Assembly (NCBI GenBank): GCA_030248215.1
Contig: JASANG010002613.1
Coordinates: 62,001-126,000, forward strand
Direction of reading: 5' to 3'
DNA: 64,000 bases
Source: Enoplolaimus lenunculus
Taxonomy: Eukaryota; Nematoda; Enoplea; Enoplida; Thoracostomopsidae
Position numbers and translations under genes: made by a program. Positions 53,786-64,000 of the stretch are shown in pieces (the first letter of the stretch is position 1; each line of letters begins with the position of its first letter). The notes beneath the pieces are model-generated. The model did not search any database. It saw nothing but the letters and a program-made list of their open reading frames with translations, and was not told the origin of the DNA.

Positions 53786-55400
53786 TCTTTCAACCAAACG
53801 ATTTATTCAAACTCGGTATTTAGTTTAATCACTCTTTTCATTTTTCATAGCATAGACTGATGGATTAAGTAGCAGCTTGATAAAGCAGCTGAAACTAGAA
53901 ACAAATTGCTCAGCAGTTGAGCAACATGGGATCAGTTTAACATTTGTATTAAAAGAAAAGCAACTAGACTAGCACATTCGTATGATGTAACCTGGAAAAG
54001 TATTGAGGAACAGTGGTATCCAACATAATGTTAACTATTTATTCTTCTGAAAAGTATATTGTGAACAGAAATTTTTTTGTAATTTTCGTTTTGTAAGAAT
54101 CAGTTGTTTTGCTTGCATGCAAGGCAAAATAATTTCTAAAATGTATAAAGATTTAGCTTAAAATTCAAGAATATATTGAAGTTCTCGGCAAGAACATACT
54201 AAATTATTAACCTTTGGCTCTCTATTAACTTAATAAATTAAATGTTATAAAAGCATTTTATGGCCAAATAATTGCTGAGTTAGAGTTCTGATTACCAATT
54301 TTGTTAGAAACTTGTTTCTTTAGAGAAAGAATCGCAATTGATGCTTTAAAATGGCTCAACTTAAACCTTTGACTTTGCTCAATTTTTGACCACAGTGACA
54401 AAACAGACATGTGTACAGGTAGAAAAATACTATTAATGCGCATTTCCCACTCGAGTTGTTTGTTTCACTGCATAGTCACGATTAGAAGCTCAAAAGTCGC
54501 ACCGTATTCTGGCAACATTGATTAATCTGGCAAATGCAAAGACCCCTATACCTCAGTCATGTCTCTGCAACCATGTCAGTATCTAAGAAATTTGTCCAAA
54601 TCTAACAGAACCTGCCAAAAACTTTCAATCTAGAAATAGATTTGCTGTCCGCAATAGTTCAGAAGAATAGTTAACATGATTTTGGACACCATTGTTCCTT
54701 AATATTTTTCAGGTTACATCAAACGAATGTGCTGGCTAGTTACTATCTTTTTAATTGAAATATGAAACATATCGCATGTTGCTTAAAGTGCTGAGCAAAT
54801 TTTTACCAGTAATATTATGATCACAATGGTCAAACATTTGACCCATGACTTTTCGTTACCCATCAAAATTTTTGAAATTTTGACGCATGTCATATTCACA
54901 AGTCCTTATGAATTTATTCAGAGAAGTATGGACGGAATAAACACTGAAAACTATTTTAAGAAATTCAAGGGAACTGTTTTGAACTCACTTCTAGAAAACG
55001 ATTATTTTACAAAAATCTTTATTCACGTGCACAAACCTAGTCTTATTTGTGGAATTTAGCAACATTTTATAAACTGTCAAAAACACTTTAGTGTGTAGCA
55101 CTAACAATTACGTTAACGTGAATCCAAAGCCCGAACTTTTGCTTCGGCCATAACCTAAGGTCCAACGTAAGTGTAAAGTCCCAACACTGCACTGCACTTT
55201 ATTGCTAACTTGTTTGAAAACTTGTGTTGCAATTAAAAGCATACAAACCAGCGCATACACTCAGCAGTGAAAGTCAAAACAATTCATGCAATCAAGAACC
55301 AGCTACCACGCGACAAGGTTCTAGTAGACATTAAGCAGGTAGCACAATGAGGCAGTCGAGGCTCCAGGAATTTTGCAACGGGATCAGGTACCAGCATATT
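53786..55400. other. Intergenic, no gene supported
   Basis: AT-rich DNA. An ATG-started plus-strand frame at 54817-55059 (80 codons, with SLPIKIFEILTHVIFTSPYE inside) has fairly natural composition but no recognised domain, no flanking splice support and no homologue I can name. I do not call it a gene. Confidence 0.4.
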
Positions 55401-55401
55401 G

Positions 55402-55688
55402 CAGTGGCGGATTCAGGATTTTATGGTGCGAAGCCTGCTTTTTGTGTTTCGCAATTCCACAGTATTAAAGTGCGTTTTAGCGACTTTTTCCATATGCTAA
55501 GATTGATCATTTGCGCTGAAGACATAAAATGTTTTAAATTAAGGTTTGAACATCTCCGTATTTATATCCTTTTTGGATGGGAAACACATTTTGAACAGCA
55601 GATAAAACATTGACATCGCAAAGTTTTCAGCATTGCAGGGCCGGTTGTAGGAGACATCTAAAAATCCCCAGTGGATCCGCTACTGCCA
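55402..55688. mobile_element. Element with CAGTGGCGGATTCAG ends, intergenic
   Basis: Left end CAGTGGCGGATTCAGGATTT and right end CCAGTGGATCCGCTACTG form inverted repeats about 287 bp apart. No coding capacity is evident; an 88-codon open frame inside it has no recognisable domain. Confidence 0.55.
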
Positions 55689-58369
55689 TTAGTATTGCAG
55701 CAAACTTGCTGGAGTTAAGTATATGTTAATAGAAGTCCCATTGAAATAAAGAATAATTTTAACACTGACATTTCATGGCGCAAAATTGTGTTCAACTTTT
55801 TTTATGTATATGTGGTATGACCATTATTAGGACAGATGAGCCCTTCTTACTGAGTCTGTTTTTTCTGTCGGAAAGAGTTACTTTTATCGACACCGAAACA
55901 GAACTACGTTAATTTTGCAAATAAGACCACTTAGGTACTATTTTCGGCTTATAACGTTTTTGATTTAATTTACCTACAGCGTATATTCCAGTGAGTTGAT
56001 TTTAACTTAGAATAAATTGAATGACCCAGCCTCACTTAGGACTATCAGAACTCAGAATTATGGGTTGGTTCAATTCAGTCTGAACATTAATCAAATCATC
56101 CGGAATCAATCAAATTAGAATGAGAAACAAATCAACTCAGAGTGAGTTAATATTCACACACATTAACGGACAAATAACTAACTGGCTAGCATAGTTGATT
56201 AATTAACTTATTGGAATTTATATTAATATATAAAATGTAACACTTTTGACAACTAACATTTATATAATAGTTACCATTTATCAATGCGGAAAACTTTGCT
56301 AAGTTAAGTCAGTATACGAACTCCAAATTAGTTGAACTATATTCAATATTATTTTTTAATTTCCCATGAGTATTAATGGCAAGTGTTTAGTTCAAGTTTA
56401 CACTGCATATACAATTTTACGCTTGCTATAAAGATCAGTTCTATCTTCGCCTATTCGCTGACAGTGAAATCGTTCGGTGAAATAATGTCTCAAATTTCAC
56501 AGAAACCTAATCACTTGTTGTAATTATTACTTATTTTAAATGTGTGCAAACAGCATCTTTTCTCTAAAATGCGTCGCTTTTTAGTGCCATGGTTCGGATT
56601 TCCAACGATCCTTGAGCTAGTTAATTTTGTTTACTTTATCCAATATGCGATGGTTTGTTTATTACTTTAATGTTAGCATCAGTTATGACGACTATGCTAC
56701 AGTTAGTGCAGATGCGATCTATAACCTGAGCGAACAAAAATTGTTAACCTAAAATGTTACCGTGTAGGCACTATGTTCATGTTGTTTGCTGTCTTGCATT
56801 TTGCTCCCTAACTTAATATAAAAAATATTTAAACTCATTTTTTAGTTTTATCTTCTTTGAACTCACATCCGAGCAAATTTATTTACTTAGCACATATATT
56901 GTATGTGATATTTACTTTTTGCAGAAGACTCTCGTGGTATAGAATTACTTCACTCATGGTTTTAGGAATAAACATGATACTCTCAATTGTTTCATACTAA
57001 ACTGGGAATTTGCTTTTAATTACAGGACATTAATTTCGTAGCGGAATTTTTTTGAGTATTTATAACTTCCGGGTACTAATTGTTTTGAAATTACGGTAAC
57101 ATACAACAGAGTTCAAGGCGTCAGCTACGGGAGGAGGGGGCGAACAAAGGGTGGATATGACCCTACGGACTGTTTCACCCGCTTTACAAAATTTTCAGTA
57201 CTACAGTTACACGATTCCAGGTTCTTCTACTCTTCCTTTCACAGGCTTAACCTCAGGCTTAGGCTTAGATGTGGAACAAAGCTTGACTAACTTGAAGCCA
57301 TTGACTTTATTTTTAATCTATGCGTTGCGACTAAGCCTTAGCCTTAAATGTAGGTTTAAATCATGCGATGGAGTATCACTTGATCTCCGAAATAATATGT
57401 CTACTTCGCCGGCGTCAGTGGTACAACAATTACGCCTGAAATTCGTTTTATTTTTAAGAAATTTCTCGAAACTTAATCATGCGTTTAATTTATTTTATCT
57501 GAACGTCATTATTTCGGTAAATTTCAACTTTCCGGTAGGGAGGATTTCTTTTTGAGTTGTGACATTGTACCGTTTTAAAGTATGTATTTAAACAAAATTT
57601 TAGACGTTTTAAAATTCACCAATTTCGCCAGTGCACCGGTAATCCATTCAAATTTTTGACATATTTGGCTAGAAATCACATTTGGAGCTTCAGACGCAAC
57701 ATTTTAAGCACGTCACGCCTGGCGGGTGAAATACATCGTTCAACTCCGGTGCTGCCATTGTTTTCAACTGCAATGTATATTAACAATTTTTAAAGTATCA
57801 TTAAACTAATCGAACTCAGGCGATATCCCTGTGTCACCAACTATAGGTTTTGGTCCGAAAGAAATGGCCTACATACGAAAGTGTTCCTCGAATGGATCCT
57901 AATTATATGTTCAAGTTTTGATATACAACTATAGGTACTTGGAGTTGGCAGCAGCATTTTTATACCAATGGAGCGTCCTGGCTTCCAGAGTATGAGACTG
58001 TCTCATTTCAATGTAAACATCAAGTATCTGGTAGCCGTGAAAAATATCCGTTCAGACATTGTAATACCTCTGAATTACGTAATTTTTGATTCATGGCTTG
58101 GCAAAGTTATAAACCCGTTGAATCTTTGCTGGCTCCGCTGTTGCTCGCTTCCAAAAAAAGAAGACATCAGACAGTTTTGCTCGGAGCAATCATTAACTGT
58201 TAACCACCAACCAGCGTGAAACTTTACCTGTTTACATAACGATTGGTAAATAAAAACCATGGCGAACAAAAGCAAGAAAACGGTGAACTTTTTAGTTGAT
58301 TAAACTGTAAGTTTTTATTCTTCGCCCAGTTTTTGGTCGCTAGCTTGCACAGAGGTTGGCGAACACGCC

Positions 58370-58514
58370 GTAGCCTGTTCAACTTGCTCGGGGGGGATTT
58401 CTCAGGAGGGACATAAAAGGGTGCTTGTGGACTTACAAGCAAGTTTGAAAATTTTCGAGTTAAAACAAAGTTTTTCCAGCGGGGCTGGGCCCCATGCCCC
58501 CCTTTGGCTACCGG
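58370..58514. mobile_element. MITE with GGCCCGTAGCCA-like ends, copy 6
   Basis: Begins CCGTAGCCTGTTCAACTTG and ends CCCTTTGGCTACCGGCG. The interior has GACATAAAAGGGTGCTTG and TTACAAGCAAGTTTGAAA. Confidence 0.65.
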
Positions 58515-59462
58515 CGAGGGGACGAATCTCAGCGCCCGATAATCTTAATTCAATTTGGTCAAACTCAGTCCTTGCTTCATAAATACAATAATCAGTAACG
58601 ACTTGCCAAGTGAGCCAATGTTTTAATCGTTTCGTGGTACCAGTAACCAATAATCTAACTTTATTGGCACTCGCCACTTTTCTGACCAGTGGTCCATGTT
58701 ACTTTTACGGCTGTCTCGCTTTCTGGCGCGGGACTGTAAAACAGCAGGCTGAGATTTTAGTCTGCTTTTTTCTTTGGTTTAGGTTTCACTTTTTTAACAC
58801 GACGTTATTATTTCGAAACATTTCTATCAGGCCTTGACATACGGTCGGCAAGTGATATACTTCTGTCTGAGTAAACAGCGCAAAACCTAATAAACACAGT
58901 GCAAACAGATTGTAAAAAACGGAAACGGTTAATGGTCAAAATAACACAAGCCAAAACGAGTAACGGATATCAAGTATAAAAGTTTCAAACAGGTTCTGTT
59001 TGTTTCATAAGACCACTGAGGTAGCAAAATATTCATTTGGCTAAGTAAAATTTTATAGAAAATTAACGAATCCAACGGAAATGTCTCAGAAGAATTCGGT
59101 TACTTTTATTTCTAATAGAACAAATCAGCATATCACACGATTTCATAGTAATTTACAGTTATCGGCAGAAAAATAACGAAATTTCTCGTATTTTAAAAAC
59201 GAAAAGGAATACCGATTTTTACCGTAAATAGATATTAGGTAACATCCTGCAAACAAATGTTGTGTTAATATAGGTATGCATTGGAGTTTGCAAATATGAC
59301 CACGAACTTTTGAAGGTTATATCCAAAGTGTTGGAAAATTTAAACCATTTCATAATAGATGTTTAAAAATCTCGAGCATAACATTAACCCTTTCGTACAT
59401 AAAGTATGCCAGCAACTAAGTGCTCTCCGTTAGACGTGATAGCATCTAGCTTCTATACAGGA

Positions 59463-59622
59463 CCGAAGCCAGATCACCTTGCTAGGGGGCTAAAAATGTT
59501 CCAGAACGGGCATACAAGTGTTTTCGATGACTTACCAGCAGCAAGGCTGAAAATTCTCTCTCAGGATGCAAAATAATTCTAGGGTGTTGAGCTTCCTAGG
59601 AGCACATCTGGCTACAGGGCCG
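59463..59622. mobile_element. MITE with GGCCCGTAGCCA-like ends, copy 7
   Basis: Begins ACCGAAGCCAGATCACCTTG and ends ATCTGGCTACAGGGCC. The interior has CATACAAGTGTTTTCGATG. Confidence 0.65.
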
Positions 59623-60161
59623 ATTTTACAGCTGGATGCTGATGGTAATACACCTTTCACGTACCTGTTCAACGGTTTAATGTATGCCTGCCTAGTATCT
59701 TGTCTTTCTGTCGCTTTTATCAAAACATCGCAACAACCAATACAACTTGGCAAATTTTATGTTACCTTTGACGTAGATTGAAGTTTGAATAATTTATTAT
59801 CTTTAAATCGTAATATCATTGAATTATATTTTTTCTACTGCACTATTTATTACATTGTTTCAGCGGCTTTTTATATCATACGACATGGAAATACAAACTC
59901 GAAACTTAATTTGTATATTTGTTAATCAAATTTGGCACCTTCGAAAGGGTATGAGCGAAGATTATTCTAAAACCTGTTAAAACGTTTTTCTCGTTGTTTT
60001 CATTCTGTAAATTACGGCTGGCGAGTTCCTTCCGCGTATACAGGCCACACCGCTGAAAGTATAATGTTAACATCAACGGCAAACAATAAGCATGTGTTAC
60101 CGCTCACAGTGAATTTAGCTAATTTTGTTATGAAACATTAAACAACCGATTTCGCAATCTA

Positions 60162-60611
60162 CTGTAGTGACCCAAATAAGAGGGTGTGAGGTAATAAGAA
60201 GGGGTCCCCATGGTGAGTCAACAATCAATAGGAGTCCGTATCCCTAATGAAAGTCCGTAAGCGGATAGAGTCCCTAAATCCTAATTAGAGCCCATGAAGG
60301 TCAGTTATGCCTAATTGTGGAGCATAAATGACTCAAGGACCAAATAAATTTAAGTTCGAATCTTTAAGGCGTACTTAAATTTTGAAAGTACATTCCTAAG
60401 TATAACTTTGCATGATCGCTCAAGCTATTGACGCAAGACAAATAAACGTTTAATTCAACGGATAGTTGCAGTACCGGATATATATCAGTAACGAAGGGTG
60501 TCGGAGCGCGGCGTAAAAATAAATAACAGTTCGTAACCGAATAACAAGGGGGGTACACTCTGCAGAGGTAAAATAAATATCAGTCCCTTCCTCTTATTCG
60601 AGTCACTACAG
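60162..60611. mobile_element. MITE with CTGTAGTGACCC ends, copy 4 (450 bp)
   Basis: TA-flanked ends CTGTAGTGACCCAAATAAGA and, inverted, CTGTAGTGACTCGAATAAGA. The interior is close to copy 3, including GAGTCCGTATCCCTAATGAA-like sequence. Intergenic. Confidence 0.85.
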
Positions 60612-60613
60612 TA

Positions 60614-63600
60614 GTCAAGTTTGTGTTGCTTTGTATTACATTAGAGATTCACACAAAGACCATCAGCATCTTTATCGTAATGCGATACTAAATCAGGTAG
60701 AGAGCCGAACGTTATTCGACGAGTAACAAAACACTGTTGTTATAGTCAAAACTTTGAGATTCAGATCACTATTTGCAAATAGGAACGCCTGCTAGTTTGC
60801 TAAATAACAAAATGTTACAAGATGAACACCGATGGCGAATCTAGAAATTTTTCAAAAGGTTGATTCTTACGAGCGCAACGAGCAAGAAACCAAACGAAAT
60901 TTTGAGACTTAAATGTTAACACCGGACATTGGTTTTAATCCCGTTTTAAGGGAACGTGGCCTGTATGGCTCCACGAAGTTCCAGCAGTGAACAGCGCGTT
61001 TGATTAGCCATCTTGCAGAAGGTGGTGCTGATGATATTAGTTTAACATTTTGGTCTATCTCATGCCGATCCCAAATAAAAGACCAGAGTGATCAGTGGGT
61101 CGGGTCTTCGATAGCAAATGGACAACGCAAAACTAAATAGTTTCTTTTACAATCGGAAAAATTTTAGTAAACAACTGCTTCGCTTCGCTCTGGAATGACA
61201 TACTTTCGGAACAATAAAATCCAAGTTTTTTCGTGAGGAAAGGTTTTTCCTCTAAGGATATGATGGAGTTTTTACATCCTCGTGATTTTCAGTACGGATC
61301 ATAGTGTGCAATGGGACCAAGTTGAAATTTTTTTCACACAATGGAATAGGTATGACCTGATCACACATCAATTCGCAATTAAGTTGACATACTGACAAAA
61401 TGGTGACACTCCGGATCTGAGAGGAAGTGACAGAAAATAACTTGGAAGCAAATGCGGTGTGTTTTATTACAGCTGGCGGAAATTTATTTGAACAATTCAT
61501 GTTGGCATATTCGCTGTAAAGCTAACCCTTTTGAAAACTAATGTTTTTCTGATCACGGCATAGTATCGTCAATTCAACGGCAGGGTTTTGGTTGACAGCC
61601 GAAAAACAGCTGATGTATCATAGAACCGTTTGGAAAAAATAAGTAATCATATCATCTGGAGTTAGCATAACCTGCCGTTTCCGGATCTGAATAGAAAAAT
61701 TCCAAAAATTTGCCTAAATTTACTCGAGTAATATCAAGTAAAATTGCGGTTTAGTTAAAGAGGGGGAAAGTTACTTCATTTTTTATTTTCAACTGGGCCT
61801 CTTGCCACCAGCTTTACGCACGATAGACTAACCGGCTGATGCGACGGTTATATAAAAGTCGAAGGAAAACTGTTATTTCAAAACGAGGCTTTTACCCTTA
61901 ATCTTTCACCGTTCTTTACCGGCGTACGGTGATTTAAAAGATAAACGAATGTCTTGGATCGTTTAAACGGTACAAAAATTGACTTTTGATTAATTTTCGC
62001 AATATTCTACTCTACGGACACAGTTCAATCAAGCGTAATGTGAGCAATAGATTTTCGACGAACATGAGCGCATTTAGCGTAATCGCCGCAACTTCATTGT
62101 GGGCGGAGCTATTGAAAAATGAACTTTAGAAACGTTTTCGTTTGGATAACAAAATTAACCATTTCCTAAGTGAATGTCTTATATTTGATATAGGTCTAAT
62201 GTCAAGCTAAAATTCAACCAGCATTTTCGAGGTTGAAATTTGGTTACTATCAACTATCAGCCATATAAGCTTGGTGATTTAACACGACGGGGCTGTCACA
62301 CCTTATGCAGATATTCTGCTAAAACATTTTCCAATCAGTTGATCGATAGCATGAAATTGGTGGTATATGTCTTCTATATGAACCCTGCAAACATCCCTCC
62401 AAGATTTTAGACACAGGTGCGAGCGATTTAATTAACTTCCAACCAATAACTTTTCATACCTGAACTATAAAAAAGTTCCTTCGAAGCGTGAAACGCTTAT
62501 TTATCTAAAAATGCTCTGGCTACTCTGAATGATGCATAGATAAAGGTATGATAATAATAGCTATGAATCCTTCCAGATAAACACAGTTTTCCTTTGTACG
62601 AAGCTAAAATACACAACAAAAAATGTGCTGTTTAGAACCAACTGCAACACTTTGGTGTTAACGGGGTGGTTTTTTTACTAAAGCTATTCATGTATTGTAT
62701 GGTTGAGTCTGGGTAAACTTTGAGAGTTTTAACCAGATCACAAATGTTTTATATTTAAAAGACGATGTAAAACAATCGTATCCGTTTGGTTCATAAGGTT
62801 TTCGTAGTAATCCAGTCACGTTCTGTTCGCTACGCTTCGTAGTTAAAAAGCGAGTTGGTGAAGAGAACTGTTGTTATGACTTTTTATAACGTGCGTTTGA
62901 AGCTTTTACATCGGTATGTATGATGAGCCATGTACTTTATCCGTTGAGGTGATATTTGAATATAATTTTTAACGTTGTATGAACAACGGGTCTTGTCGGG
63001 TATCCTCCAGCCGATGTTTGTTCAAAACTGAGCAATGAAACAATCGTGTTCAAATAAATGTTTTAGTTGCGATGACACTTGTTCCAAGTATACTGAATTA
63101 GTAATGATCATAGGGTGTAAGAAAACGTATACCGATCAAAATAACGGAAACGGACACCGATTCTTACCGGAAACGGTAGCAGATATCCAGTTATACCTTG
63201 ATAGTGAAGATATCTAAAATAATGGAACCGGAAGCAAATTTTAAATAAAGTGTCGGATAATAAAATGTTGAAGCGAAAATTACCAGGAATTAGAAAGCTG
63301 AAAAGTTAAAACACCAAATATCATATGCCAGCAATAACTGCAAACAATCACCTTCCGTAATTCTTCAAACCGAGGAAATTGTCCTGATTTTTTGTGCCAA
63401 AATGGAAATTGTACAAACCACCTACTCGCAGACCTTTAACCAGTTCAATATACCATGAATTAGAAAATTTCAGCATTAGCATGCATTGATTTTACATAAG
63501 TAACAGACAAAACTAAAACTTTGCCGGCGACTCCAAAACCAATTTTTGTATTGGGCTAAGTTCACCTGGCTCCTTGCTCTTAAAGTCACGCCTCCTCAAC

Positions 63601-64000
63601 TATCGTGATAATGCTATTTTAGACTTTCCTTGCGTTTTTCTCAATTGGCAACCATTCTATGATAGAATTTCTTTTAAATATCCTCAGGGTAACGGCGTAC
63701 TCGGCAAACACTTATCGTTTCGATGCAGTGAAATATGTCGCTTGAATAGATACCAAATGATAGTTGGGGGCTTAAATTGGTCAAAATACATGCTCGTATG
63801 CCGGTCTTTTTGCACACCAACAACTCAGCCACGAGTACCAAAAACTTCAATCCGATGAAGCCGGGACACCACCAATAAAACCATATTTAATCTTCTAAAA
63901 TAACCTAATTTTAACCTAAACGTTTTTTTCGAAGCTCAAGGTTTCTATCTGTGACATCTTGTTTTATTGGACGCAGTTGTATGCGTGTACTGTCAGCCTT
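60614..64000. other. Intergenic, no gene recognised
   Basis: Contains a GGCGGATCCAGAAA-family relic (60835-60990) and a GGAAACGGACACCG repeat (63110-63245). The longest frame, 63574-63858 plus strand (94 codons), shows no domain I recognise. No tRNA, rRNA or collagen exon was seen. Confidence 0.4.

Larger units (their letters stand above)
55689..60161. other. Intergenic, diverged repeats only
   Basis: Holds two GGCCCGTAGCCA MITEs (58370, 59463), a TTAGGC-like stretch at 57240-57350 and a GGAAACGG repeat at 58908-59240. A 134-codon plus-strand frame at 57151-57555 overlaps the TTAGGC-like array and looks like chance. No Gly-X-Y exon or other recognisable domain. Confidence 0.4.

Noticed and set aside
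49529-53860. Many long open frames on both strands (GFTPTV-, VSPQRL- or KPTVGV-repeat proteins)
   Set aside because: They follow automatically from an 18-bp repeat unit that lacks stops in five of six frames. There is no start context, splice support or non-repeat domain, and both strands are equally open.
57151-57555. 134-codon plus-strand frame
   Set aside because: It runs through a TTAGGC-like repeat; no recognised domain.

Overview
The window looks like nuclear DNA from an invertebrate animal. It is AT-rich, and the recognisable coding sequence is broken into many short exons, mostly 54, 45, 36 or 27 bp, each a whole number of Gly-X-Y triplets bounded by GT/AG splice sites. That is the classical exon plan of collagen genes. 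Introns run from about 0.2 to 2.4 kb and are full of short non-autonomous transposons and simple repeats. I cannot name the species. A compact-genome marine invertebrate such as a tunicate would fit, but this is an inference. No bacterial operons, CRISPR arrays, rRNA genes, or LTR or virus-like elements were recognised.

Two collagen genes lie head to tail on the minus strand. Gene B (upstream in transcription) has its start codon at 48813 and runs down to at least 20924 in 34 recognised exons. It encodes a signal peptide, a short linker, about 564 residues of Gly-X-Y with few interruptions, and a C-terminal helix-like NC segment ([14 protein letters not shown]) resembling the trimerising NC2 of FACIT collagens such as type IX. 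Gene A starts at 15205 and leaves the window at its left edge after 21 exons. Neither has a large N-terminal domain: the triple helix begins within about 35 residues of the start Met. Exons 1 to 21 of A match exons 1 to 20 of B in size and order, except that one 99-bp exon of B equals a 45-bp plus a 54-bp exon of A. The two are therefore tandem paralogues.

Between the two genes (15.2-20.9 kb) are a possible terminal Cys-containing exon of gene B, a plus-strand fragment with a DEG/ENaC-like cysteine signature, a 149-bp tandem duplication and several mobile elements. Upstream of gene B (49.6-53.8 kb) lies a minisatellite of about 4.2 kb built from an 18-bp unit in a higher-order arrangement. 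From 53.8 to 64 kb I see only diverged repeats and no convincing gene.

Mobile sequence dominates the non-coding DNA. There is a TA-flanked MITE family with CTGTAGTGACCC ends (4 copies, one abutting a collagen splice donor), a family with GGCCCGTAGCCA-like ends (7 copies), and a TTAA-flanked 263-bp element containing a tRNA-like A box and B box. Also present are a family with AACAAGAGTATGCAA ends, elements ending in GGCGGATCCAGAAA, a palindromic Tc1/mariner-type MITE, and many degenerate TTAGGC-like arrays. All exon boundaries were read by eye from frame continuity and splice consensus; transcript data would settle them.
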